NCBI RefSeq assembly: GCF_001559865.1
Contig: NZ_LOHE01000051.1
Location: 1-64,000 of the forward strand
Source: Abyssisolibacter fermentans
Lineage (GTDB): Bacteria > Bacillota > Clostridia > Tissierellales > MCWD3
Direction: 5' to 3'
Length of the DNA: 64,000 bases
Of the stretch, positions 35,208 through 42,309 are shown piece after piece (the first letter of the stretch is position 1; the number at the start of each line of letters is the position of its first letter). The notes under the pieces were generated by a model that did no database searches, was not told the origin of the DNA, and was given only the letters and a program-made list of their open reading frames with translations. A program made the translations under genes and the position numbers.

Positions 35208-35621
35208 TTAGTTTTTTTTAGTTTGAAGCTTTGCAATTGACTTCATATTGTCCGCTGTTACTAATTTAACCGTTGAAAAGTCTTGTCTAAGTTCTTTAAC
35301 TTCATCATAAACATATTGTATTTCATGCTTGGATTCTTTCCTAGTTAATCTATGTTCTTCAGTGATTCTGTTATCTAATCGTTTTATATCTTGCTTTAAG
35401 TCTTCAAATCTTTCATCCATTGTATTGAATCTTTCATCCATTGTATTGAATCTTTCATCCATTGTATTGAATCTTTCATCCATTGTACTTTCCATCGAAT
35501 TAAGTCTTTCGTCCATTGTATTAAATCTTTCATCCATTGTATTAAATCTTTCATCTATTGTGTTAAATCTTTCATCTATTGTGTTAAGCTTTTCAACTAT
35601 CTCTTTTAATATTTTCTCCAT
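35208..35621 (-). CDS. Coiled-coil protein with heptad repeats
   Basis: About 137 residues from ATG 35621 (GGTGGTAAT upstream; the ATG at 35657 lacks a site). Residues 11-70 or so are tandem 7-residue units of the FNTMDER type, including one longer unit with LNSMEST. Then comes a helical tail with LKQDIKRLDNRITEEH and IQYVYDEVKELRQDF. The whole protein is predicted to form a long helix bundle. Such proteins with DERF repeats are common in Firmicutes and have no set role. The DNA repeat is 21 bp (about 35404-35590), so copy number may vary. Confidence 0.7.
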   Translation of the reverse strand: MEKILKEIVEKLNTIDERFNTIDERFNTMDERFNTMDERLNSMESTMDERFNTMDERFNTMDERFNTMDERFEDLKQDIKRLDNRITEEHRLTRKESKHEIQYVYDEVKELRQDFSTVKLVTADNMKSIAKLQTKKN

Positions 35622-35758
35622 ATTACCACCGCCCTTTTCAAATATTATATCATACATTTTTTGCTATATTCAACAGAAATTTTATCTTTTCTTAAGAATA
35701 AATAACAAAAGATTTTTATAACTTTATTAAACCCCATATAAATTGTGTACCCTTTTTT

Positions 35759-36295
35759 CTACTTTGCTTTCAATAATTCATTGCTTTTTTTATCAAGTTT
35801 ACGATTGAGCAATTCTTTAAATTCTATTAATTCTCTTCCTTCTATATCACTTTTTTTCATTAAAATAAACTCACTTTGATTTAGAAATACTCTAATATAC
35901 TTTCTGCTTTCTTCAACTAAAAATATATCTTCCCATCTACATTGATATTCTTCTTTATTGAAGGTAAAAAATAAGCCATATTCGCTAGCTATGCATGTAC
36001 ATTTAATAATATCATTTTTACTAAACTGCTTTTTATGGTTCTTTCTAATCAAATAAAATTGTGTTATAAATAATAAGAGGAAACTCAATGATATTATATA
36101 AGGAGTCTTTGATATTTTAATATTATTTTTCATTTGAAAAATGCTAAATTTAGCTTTAATAAATTTTACTAATAAGATACCTATGCTTAAGCATATCATA
36201 AATCCACAAAAACCCATTTTTTCATCATTTATAGATGCTTTTATTTTTTCATGATAATATTCTTTTTCGCTTAAAATCATTTTAAGTTTTTGCAT
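35759..36295 (-). CDS. YcxB-like membrane protein with PH-like domain
   Basis: About 178 residues from ATG 36295, chosen for GAGAGGGAC upstream; the open frame is 37 codons longer without a site. Two membrane segments (about 32-50 and 67-88) separate a short N-terminal part from a C-terminal domain resembling YcxB (ASEYGLFFTFNKEEYQCRWEDI and RKYIRVFLNQSEFILMKKSDI). The W-D-I pattern is typical of YcxB C-terminal domains. Function is unknown; it stands alone with AT-rich flanks. Confidence 0.6.
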   Translation of the reverse strand: MQKLKMILSEKEYYHEKIKASINDEKMGFCGFMICLSIGILLVKFIKAKFSIFQMKNNIKISKTPYIISLSFLLLFITQFYLIRKNHKKQFSKNDIIKCTCIASEYGLFFTFNKEEYQCRWEDIFLVEESRKYIRVFLNQSEFILMKKSDIEGRELIEFKELLNRKLDKKSNELLKAK

Positions 36296-36530
36296 ATATA
36301 GTCCCTCTCTATTTATTAATTTCTTATAATTTATATTAGTCAATAGATATCTTATAAATAGAATAAATATATTAGTGTGTTTAATTTCTGAAATATCTGG
36401 TTTCAAATTGTTTTTAATGTATTTTGCACAGTTACTTACACTACTCTTAACATATGGCGATAATGATATGATAAAAAGCTTAGGTTATTTTACTTAACCT
36501 TTAAAATTTAAGCCATAATATCTCGCTAAA

Positions 36531-37043
36531 CTATTTATGCTTTATATACTCAACAACTTTATTAATATATGATGTAATAGACTGTGATGTATTTACAATT
36601 AAGAATTCAGTATCTTTTGGATGTTTCGATTTGTTATAGTTCTTATAAAAAATGTCTTCTTTCACGCAAGCTATTTGACTTAACATTCTATCACGCTGTT
36701 TTATTCTTTTATCAATTTCTTTAAACTCTTTTACTCTACATTCAATATATTTATACTATGCATTATATTTCTTTGCAATATTAATCCCTGTGTTTAATGT
36801 TTCACAGTGAAAACAAGGGGTGTCAATTATTACACTCCTTCCTAAACTCAGGTAATAGCTACATAAGCAAAATGTAGTATGATATGATGCATTTGCTACT
36901 ATATTTAAATCAACTCCAGCTTCCATCATTGAAGTTTTAATAACATCCCTATCAAGAATTATAACATCAAAATATTTTGAAATTTCTTTTGCTAAAGTAG
37001 ACTTTCCCGAACCTGAAAAACCTGCCATTTGAATTAAGACCAT
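36531..37043 (-). pseudogene. P-loop kinase/AAA ATPase, interrupted by a TAG
   Basis: The frame starts at ATG 37043 and shows Walker A in IQMAGFSGSGKSTLAKEIS. Codon 96 is TAG (36756-36758). After it the same frame stays open to TAG 36531, continuing the homology-like sequence (YIECRVKEFKEIDKRIKQR), for a total of 171 codons. This is a nonsense mutation in a gene resembling the zeta-toxin/YdiU-like P-loop kinase group used in small-molecule or protein phosphorylation. The first 95 residues alone would lack most of the substrate and lid region, so the product is probably inactive. Confidence 0.7.
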
Positions 37044-37117
37044 TTCTTTACACTCCCTTTAATTTAACATTTGAATAATTAAAAACTACTACTGTTTATA
37101 CTTATAAAATATAGTAA

Positions 37118-37684
37118 TCAAACATATATCTTTTCTTTAATCTTTACGATAGCTTCTTCAGGCTCTGATGTTTGTAATAATATTTTTTTACCATTACAAG
37201 ACAGACATACTCCTTTACACAAATCATTAAAAAATATCCTGTTAAATACTGAACTTTTAATTTCTATTAGTATTATTTGTACATTTTGAATATTTGCTTC
37301 ATCAATAATAAATCTTTCATCTTGAAGATTGTCCCTAAAAGGAATAAATTCAATTGCTTTATTATTAGCATATAAAGTACCAAAGTTTGGTCCATTAAAT
37401 TTTTTTAAATTGCAAATTATTACTACATCATTGTCACTTATTAGTTTTTTATCATAAAAATTATTTATGGAGTTTTTTGTTTCTGTTCTAAGATGGTCAG
37501 AAAAGAATAAAAAGTGCAAAAAATTTATTGTAATAATAATTAATATGTTAATAATTAAATCTTCTTTTCCATGTGTTAAAAATATTATCATAAGTAGACC
37601 CATAATTAGGTGTCTTCTTATATTTAAACTAACATAGTAATTTTTAACGAAATTATAAATATTTTTTTTTACAACATAGTTCAC
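37118..37684 (-). CDS. Hypothetical membrane protein
   Basis: About 188 residues from GTG 37684, chosen because GGAGG lies 9 bases upstream; the frame's first ATG (37714) has no site. Two or three hydrophobic segments (about 23-37 and 44-62) are followed by a soluble domain with mixed strands (NGPNFGTLYANNKAIEFIPF; LCKGVCLSCNGKKILLQTS). The soluble part vaguely resembles a PH or YcxB fold, as in the gene at 35759. No family is recognised. It follows the MITE-like copy B region on the chromosome and is transcribed toward the broken kinase. Confidence 0.5.
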   Translation of the reverse strand: MNYVVKKNIYNFVKNYYVSLNIRRHLIMGLLMIIFLTHGKEDLIINILIIITINFLHFLFFSDHLRTETKNSINNFYDKKLISDNDVVIICNLKKFNGPNFGTLYANNKAIEFIPFRDNLQDERFIIDEANIQNVQIILIEIKSSVFNRIFFNDLCKGVCLSCNGKKILLQTSEPEEAIVKIKEKIYV

Positions 37685-37754
37685 TAAAACATTCCTCCAT
37701 ATTCCACAATACAAATTGTTAAATCATCAATTAGTTGCTATCTATATATTCTAA

Positions 37755-37995
37755 TTTAACCCTGATTATTCATATAACGTTGAACAATATGCTGTGAGTT
37801 TTTGAATTAGAAGCTTTCAGTGAATTAGAAGGCATACCGAATTGGTATGTCGAGAATTTAATGGATAGCTTCTAATCAGAAAGAACACTTATTAATGAAT
37901 CTCCTATTCCGTTCCTTTATAGGAGTAAGCGATTCACATAAAATCATAGATTTTAGTTCACTGCTCATAATTTTCTATGAATAATCTGGGTTTAA
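37755..37995. mobile_element. MITE-like repeat, copy B
   Basis: About 241 bp with ends TTTAACCCTGATTATTCATA and the complement of TATGAATAATCTGGGTTTAA: 18 of 20 positions pair. No ORF. The right half (CCTATTCCG…AGGAGTAAGCGATTCACATA) matches copy A and a fragment at 38700-38760. Confidence 0.75.
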
Positions 37996-38190
37996 GTATA
38001 GTTTTTCTATTTTTAATAATGTATTTTAATAATTTCAATTATTGTATTATTCTATTTTTTTTTACAAAATCCTTTTAAAATAGTGTAAAGCATATCTTTG
38101 TTTGAAATGTAAGTATAATAGAATTGTAAGTATTAACAGTTTTTTAATGTATGATATGGATATGCAAAGCCATAATATAGGAAAACATTA

Positions 38191-38363
38191 ATGTGGCAAC
38201 TTGTGATTGACAAGAAATATCAATCTAAAGGCTATGAAACTAGCTATACAATGGATAAAAATCGCAAATTTTTTTAACTTATAAAGAAGGTAATGAATCA
38301 GCTAAAAAACTGTATACAAAATTAGGATTTAAGCAAATAGGGGAAATTAATATGAAACTTTAA
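38191..38363 (+). pseudogene. Decayed GNAT acetyltransferase fragment
   Basis: Parts of a GNAT domain are spread over different frames: LVIDKKYQSKGY (acetyl-CoA loop) at the start, KLAIQWIK in a second frame, and GNESAKKLYTKLGFKQIGE at the end before TAA 38361-38363. At least two frameshifts are needed to join them. Together they match the C-terminal half of a spermidine/BltD-like acetyltransferase. The flanks to 38499 hold no other gene. Confidence 0.7.
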
Positions 38364-38499
38364 ATATAATTTTACAATAGTTAAATACCTTATTACATTC
38401 CTAAGAAATAAACGTTTATAACATCTTTTATAATATGAATGTTATATCAATCTTGTATATTTTTAATACATAACAGAATACTAATATTGAGGTGATGTT

Positions 38500-38670
38500 A
38501 TGAAATTGGATTTTAATAAAAATGTAGGTATTACAGATAAAATTGTAAGAACATTAATAGCAATATTATTAGTTAAATTAGTCTATAACAAAAAATTATC
38601 TAACAAATTTAAAACAGTTTCTATTGCATTTTCAATGCTTAAATTCGTAGAAGCCTCTTACAGTTATTGA
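38500..38670 (+). CDS. Small DUF2892-like membrane protein
   Basis: 56 residues from ATG 38500 behind GAGGTGATGTT, below the usual ORF length limit. It opens with MKLDFNKNVGITDKIVRT and continues with one membrane segment (about 18-32), the pattern of YgaP-like DUF2892 proteins (an N-terminal motif NVG followed by DKxxR). The family is usually 60-70 residues with two segments; here the second is weak. Function is unknown, and the gene is transcribed alone. Confidence 0.65.
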   Translation: MKLDFNKNVGITDKIVRTLIAILLVKLVYNKKLSNKFKTVSIAFSMLKFVEASYSY

Positions 38671-38694
38671 ATTGTTTATGATCTATTGGGTTGG

Positions 38695-38812
38695 TCAACC
38701 CGTTAAATACTCTTACTTACATGTTCATAAGAGTAAGCGATTCATATATGAAATAAAATTTTGATTATCTGCTAAAAAAGATGAGTACATGTAAATAACA
38801 TGACCCATCCTA
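38695..38812. repeat. Fragment of the MITE-like repeat and a hairpin
   Basis: AAGAGTAAGCGATTCATATA matches the interior of copies A and B. At 38778-38812 an imperfect hairpin (GATGAGTACATGT / ACATGACCCATC) lies downstream of the minus-strand hsp20 stop at 38827 and may end that operon. Confidence 0.5.
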
Positions 38813-38826
38813 AAGTAATATATTAT

Positions 38827-39276
38827 CTATTGAATTTCAATTTTATACCTATTATCAACTTTTTCCTCTTTTTGTGCTGTTATTTTTAATACTCCTTCTT
38901 CAAGTTTTGCTTCAATAGTTCCTGCTTTAATATCTTTAAGATACATACACCTTTGCATTGAAGTCATTTTTCTTTCTCTGTGTATATAATTTTCTTTTTC
39001 TTCATTTTTCTGTTCTTGTCTTAGAACAGCAATTGTAAGTCTTCCTTCATTATAGTCTAGCTTAATTTCTTCTTTTTTTATACCTGGTAGTTCAGCTTCA
39101 ATTAAATACTCTTTCTCATTGTCTTTAATGTCAATCTTAAATGTATCATTACGCAAATTTCTTATCGGAAAAAAACTATCACTAAAGAAATCATCAATCA
39201 TGTCATTAAGATCAACAATATCATTATTATATTTTTTTTGCATAGAATTTCTGTTAAAAGGTGTTAATCCAAATAT
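38827..39276 (-). CDS. Small heat-shock protein Hsp20 (second copy), no canonical start
   Basis: About 149 residues with an alpha-crystallin domain (NDTFKIDIKDNEKEYLIEAEL and ELPGIKKEEIKLDY; the RKMTSMQR region), ending KYKIEIQ-like (YKIEIQ). The homologous start in the upstream copy is ATG behind AAAGGAGG; here the aligned codon is ATA (39274-39276), equally placed behind AAAGGAGG. The only other in-frame choice is TTG 39324, inside the previous gene and without a site. So either AUA initiates weakly or the gene is damaged. It lies 34 bases after the first hsp20 gene, so both are expected to be under the CIRCE control at 39774. Confidence 0.75.
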   Translation of the reverse strand: MFGLTPFNRNSMQKKYNNDIVDLNDMIDDFFSDSFFPIRNLRNDTFKIDIKDNEKEYLIEAELPGIKKEEIKLDYNEGRLTIAVLRQEQKNEEKENYIHRERKMTSMQRCMYLKDIKAGTIEAKLEEGVLKITAQKEEKVDNRYKIEIQ

Positions 39277-39310
39277 ATCAATTCCTCCTTTTATAATATT
39301 TTTATTTATA

Positions 39311-39745
39311 TTACTTGACTTCAATTTGAAGTCTATTGTCTATCTTTTCTTTTTTTGGTGCTTTGATTTTTAATATACCATCCTCAAGTTTTGCCTCAAT
39401 AGCACCTACATTTATATCTCCAAGATATATACTTCTTTGCATTGAAGTTATTCTTCTTTCTCTGTGAACATAGTTTTCTTTTTCTTCATTTGCTTGTACT
39501 ACACGCTTAACAACAATCATCATTCTTCTTTCTTCATAGTAAATCTTCATTTCATCTTTTTTTATACCTGGTAGTTCGGCTTCAACTAAGTACTCTTTTT
39601 CACTTTCCTTCACATCAATTTTAAATGTGTCATTCCGTATGTTTTTTGAAGATAAATATCTATTATTGAAGAAATCATCAATCATGTTGTTAAAAGTAAG
39701 TAAGTCATTAGTGAAACTGTTGTTAAAAGGTGTCAATTCAAACAT
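39311..39745 (-). CDS. Small heat-shock protein Hsp20 (first copy)
   Basis: A 144-residue Hsp20/alpha-crystallin chaperone starting at ATG 39745 behind AAAGGAGG (the frame's earlier codons are in the leader over CIRCE). The N-terminal arm is MFELTPFNNSF, followed by the crystallin domain (NDTFKIDVKESEKEYLVEAEL; AELPGIKKDEMKIYY). Hsp20 proteins hold unfolding proteins for refolding. Its 5' leader contains a perfect CIRCE, so HrcA repression in unstressed cells is expected. Identity is secure. It duplicates with the downstream copy. Confidence 0.93.
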   Translation of the reverse strand: MFELTPFNNSFTNDLLTFNNMIDDFFNNRYLSSKNIRNDTFKIDVKESEKEYLVEAELPGIKKDEMKIYYEERRMMIVVKRVVQANEEKENYVHRERRITSMQRSIYLGDINVGAIEAKLEDGILKIKAPKKEKIDNRLQIEVK

Positions 39746-39773
39746 ATTAAGTTCCTCCTTTAATAGTTTTTTG

Positions 39774-39800
39774 TTAGCACTCATCACTGATGAGTGCTAA
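39774..39800 (-). promoter_or_regulatory. CIRCE operator (HrcA binding site)
   Basis: TTAGCACTC, 9 bases, GAGTGCTAA: an exact match to the CIRCE consensus. It lies just after the -10 box, in the 5' leader of the first hsp20 gene. Confidence 0.95.
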
Positions 39801-39807
39801 CAACTTT

Positions 39808-39836
39808 AAAGTACACCTTTTTGAATGTTTTGTCAA
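39808..39836 (-). promoter_or_regulatory. Sigma-A promoter for the hsp20 pair
   Basis: On the minus strand TTGACA (39831-39836), 17 bases, TACTTT (39808-39813). The CIRCE starts 7 bases downstream of the -10. Confidence 0.75.
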
Positions 39837-39871
39837 TACCTTTTTTGGTTTTTTATTAAAATTTTTGATTA

Positions 39872-40258
39872 TTAAATTCTACCTTTCCAAAGTCCGTGTA
39901 TATTACAATACTCCCTAGCATAAACATTATCTAATTTCTCAATTTTAAAAACAACTTCTGGTATATCATCAGGAGCTAATTCTTTTCTATATATTCTATT
40001 CCCTGCGATTAATTCTATCCACTGAATATAATGCTTTTTCGTCATTGGATGGCTTTCGTTTTCTCCAATTCTTACCTTATACCCACCTTCTATTTTTTCA
40101 ATAAATGGTACATGTTTTTCTTTTGAAGTATCAGCTGTTTGTTCTTTTAATAATTCCATCTTTTGACCACAACAAACAAGCGGTACACCTTCTCCATGCA
40201 AAACTTCTACGATATTATTGCATATGTCACATTTATAAATTTCAAGATTGCTAGTCAT
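39872..40258 (-). CDS. dfx: Desulfoferrodoxin / superoxide reductase
   Basis: A 128-residue enzyme that reduces superoxide to peroxide in anaerobes. The N-terminal desulforedoxin part has [10 protein letters not shown] (Cys 10 and 13) and [11 protein letters not shown] (two adjacent Cys), a rubredoxin-like Fe site. The C-terminal superoxide reductase domain has [12 protein letters not shown] (His), [15 protein letters not shown] (two His), and [15 protein letters not shown] (Cys and His), the ligands of the catalytic Fe site. All eight ligands appear present, so it is a complete two-iron form. Start ATG 40258 follows GGAGGAAGAATAAA. It is a separate unit from the hsp20 genes. Confidence 0.95.
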   Translation of the reverse strand: MTSNLEIYKCDICNNIVEVLHGEGVPLVCCGQKMELLKEQTADTSKEKHVPFIEKIEGGYKVRIGENESHPMTKKHYIQWIELIAGNRIYRKELAPDDIPEVVFKIEKLDNVYAREYCNIHGLWKGRI

Positions 40259-40479
40259 TTTATTCTTCCTCCATAGTTGTTTTCTTTTTTAATTTTTGTA
40301 ATGTATTAATATCATTTTTATAACTTAGCTACTGATATACTCAATAACACTCCCTCTTGATAGTTTTACTTTTTATTAATAAACTATTCAATTAATATAT
40401 TTTTTTCTCTCAGTATATTTTTAATTAATTCAAATATATATAATTCACAATCTTTCTGGTGTATTTTAATATAATAAAA

Positions 40480-40515
40480 ACCTCCTTGGTATAAAATTTT
40501 ACCAAGGAAGTTTTT
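40480..40515 (-). terminator. Terminator after the Cys-rich precursor gene
   Basis: AACTTCCTTGGTA and TACCAAGGAGGTT form a stem on the minus strand, followed by TTTTATTAT. It lies about 28 bases past the precursor stop. Confidence 0.8.
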
Positions 40516-40542
40516 ATTATAGCTAATACAGGATATATTCTC

Positions 40543-40716
40543 CTACATCGCTGCACCTGATGGATCATAAGCTGCATCATTATCTGAATCATAATCTTTT
40601 GAATAAATTTTATCACCAGAACAACCACAGGAACATCTACCACACAAAGCACATGGATCATGAAAAGCTTTTATTGTCTGCTCCTCTATATTGATTTTTC
40701 TACCTAATTTTTTCAT
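40543..40716 (-). CDS. Cys-rich peptide precursor of the CLI_3235 family
   Basis: 57 residues from ATG 40716 with a strong AAGGGGGTGAAACA site. The leader is MKKLGRKINIEEQTIKAF; the core region has CALCGRCSCGC, five Cys within 11 residues; then an acidic tail DYDSDNDAAYDPSG. The MKKLG opening and clustered Cys-Gly resemble CLI_3235-type (TIGR04065) precursors modified by radical-SAM CcpM proteins. The ACP-like, TIGR04066-like and CcpM-like genes directly upstream complete that cluster. A long ORF in another frame (40425-40661) hides this gene. The structure of the product is unknown. Confidence 0.82.
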   Translation of the reverse strand: MKKLGRKINIEEQTIKAFHDPCALCGRCSCGCSGDKIYSKDYDSDNDAAYDPSGAAM

Positions 40717-40856
40717 TGTTTCACCCCCTTTTTATGTTATAAAAATTTATAATTAGCCTGTGAATAATATTGAACTAATTATAAATTATATTATAATATC
40801 AATGTTATACCTAAAATAAAATTCATCAGTATAACTATTGATACACAAACCTTTTT

Positions 40857-41147
40857 TTATATTGCTGGTTTTTGGTTTATCTTAAGCTGCTTATAAATAA
40901 TGTCTGCAATGTTATTAACTGTATTAAAACTCCCTTTGACTATATCTTCTTGTGGGATTTTAATCTTAAATAATCTTTCGCACTCTAATAAAACATATAC
41001 TAATTGAGACGCATTTAATCTTATTTTGATACCTAGAAGTTTTTCATTTTCATAACCTTTACCTATACAAGTTATATCTGTTTCGAATAATTTTTTAATA
41101 ATACTAACTATTTCTTCCATGATATTAGTTTTACTTAATTCAGTCAT
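40857..41147 (-). CDS. Acyl-carrier-like protein of the peptide-maturation system
   Basis: A 96-residue helical protein with the carrier-protein fold: FETDITCIGKGYENEKLLGIKI around the first loop, then LNASQLVYVLLECERLFKIKIP corresponding to the DSL…E..F.I.IP motif. At the position of the phosphopantetheine Ser it has Asn-Ala, with a Ser one residue later. So it may not carry a prosthetic group. It matches the acyl-carrier-related proteins (TIGR04069 type) of CcpM clusters. It starts one base after the stop of the TIGR04066-like gene and is followed by the precursor. Confidence 0.75.
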   Translation of the reverse strand: MTELSKTNIMEEIVSIIKKLFETDITCIGKGYENEKLLGIKIRLNASQLVYVLLECERLFKIKIPQEDIVKGSFNTVNNIADIIYKQLKINQKPAI

Positions 41148-41148
41148 A

Positions 41149-42294
41149 TTAAATCTCCCCCAAATTAGCTAGTTCACTTGAACTATATGATGACAAAGTA
41201 TCAATTAATAATTTGAGCATTTTATTTTTATCATCATTATTAAATACATGATAAATAGGCTTCTTATATTTTGTATATCTTAACACTTCTTTATCAATAA
41301 ACTCTGTATCTAGAAAATTACAGGCTATCTTTTTTGATGATTTAGAAGCATTCCAATTAAATTGAGTATTTGACATGTTAAAACAGTCTATTTCAAATCC
41401 AAATCTGTATTTTGTTAAATTATTTAATTTATCAAAATAACTATCATCCAACTCATTATATAAAGTACTGATTATAACAAAATCTGGAGATACAGCTTGT
41501 GAAACTTCGAATGCTAATATACCAAACTTATTTGTAAATTTTTTGCTAAAGGGTAGTACTCCACCTGGAATGCCTATAATTATAATATCTGGAGATTCAT
41601 TTTCTTCAATTTTCTTTACTAATCTATTAAATAAAATAACTTTCTTATATTCATTCGTATTAGCATTCATCATAAATGATGGAAAAGAATGCATACCTAA
41701 TAATTCACAATAATGCCTACTCCCTATCTGACTTACTTTATACCCATTCTTTTCTAGCCTTTCTTTTAATGTAAGTTGTATTTCAAATTTATTAGTATTT
41801 TCTGTCTCTCCAGCAACGAAAACTACAGGAGTCTCTGTTTCAATAAGTCCTTCTACCCAATCTCCAAATACATTAACTTTATACTCTGGATATTCGCCAT
41901 AATATCTAAAATATACATTATTCAATTCAGCTTCTTTTTGCATTTGCTTAATTTGCTGATTTTCAAATTTAAGTGTACATATGATATTTTTTTTCTTACT
42001 TATTGCAAGAATTATGTTATCGTATATTATCTTTTTAAATTTATCTGGTACTTTACAATCAGCAACTAATAAAGTATCGCATTCATCAATATGTTTACTA
42101 AAATCATTCTTTACAATTTTACCTATTTTACTTCCATGGTCTGCTTTTCCAGCATCTTCATTGTTTAAAGCAAACCCAATCGGTGAAACTAGATGCATTA
42201 TATCGTAATTTAAAGATAATTGATTATTTCTAACAATAGGTGCAAATTCATGTCCATAAGGATAGATTAATAATTTTTCTTTATTTTTATTCAT
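41149..42294 (-). CDS. TIGR04066-like peptide maturation protein
   Basis: A 381-residue protein typical of clostridial Cys-rich peptide clusters, with no known reaction. It opens with KEKLLIYPYGHEFAPIVRNNQLS and has VVFVAGETENTNKFEIQLTL in the middle (a P-loop-like or Rossmann start), SRHYCELLGMHSFPSFM and DIIIIGIPGGVLPFSKKFT later. It sits 15 bases after the radical-SAM gene and 1 base before the ACP-like gene, so the three are one operon. The short GE-T-N stretch suggests a nucleotide-binding enzyme; that is a guess. Family membership is my reading from the neighbours and the N-terminus. Confidence 0.75.
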   Translation of the reverse strand: MNKNKEKLLIYPYGHEFAPIVRNNQLSLNYDIMHLVSPIGFALNNEDAGKADHGSKIGKIVKNDFSKHIDECDTLLVADCKVPDKFKKIIYDNIILAISKKKNIICTLKFENQQIKQMQKEAELNNVYFRYYGEYPEYKVNVFGDWVEGLIETETPVVFVAGETENTNKFEIQLTLKERLEKNGYKVSQIGSRHYCELLGMHSFPSFMMNANTNEYKKVILFNRLVKKIEENESPDIIIIGIPGGVLPFSKKFTNKFGILAFEVSQAVSPDFVIISTLYNELDDSYFDKLNNLTKYRFGFEIDCFNMSNTQFNWNASKSSKKIACNFLDTEFIDKEVLRYTKYKKPIYHVFNNDDKNKMLKLLIDTLSSYSSSELANLGEI

Positions 42295-42309
42295 ATTTTC
42301 CTCCTTAAG

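Noticed and set aside
35329-35721. Plus-strand ORF with repeated LSSIVLN units.
   Set aside because: It is the antisense reading of the 21-bp heptad repeats; the minus-strand frame has a start with a site and a normal coiled-coil.
296-37043. Stop-codon reassignment, because TAA and TAG occur in otherwise open frames (IS110 transposase, P-loop kinase).
   Set aside because: Most genes in the window end at TAA or TAG in the normal way and lack internal stops; only accessory genes are hit, so nonsense mutation is simpler.
40425-40661. 78-residue minus-strand ORF after the ACP-like gene.
   Set aside because: It overlaps the well-supported Cys-rich precursor in another frame, has no site and has an unlikely composition.
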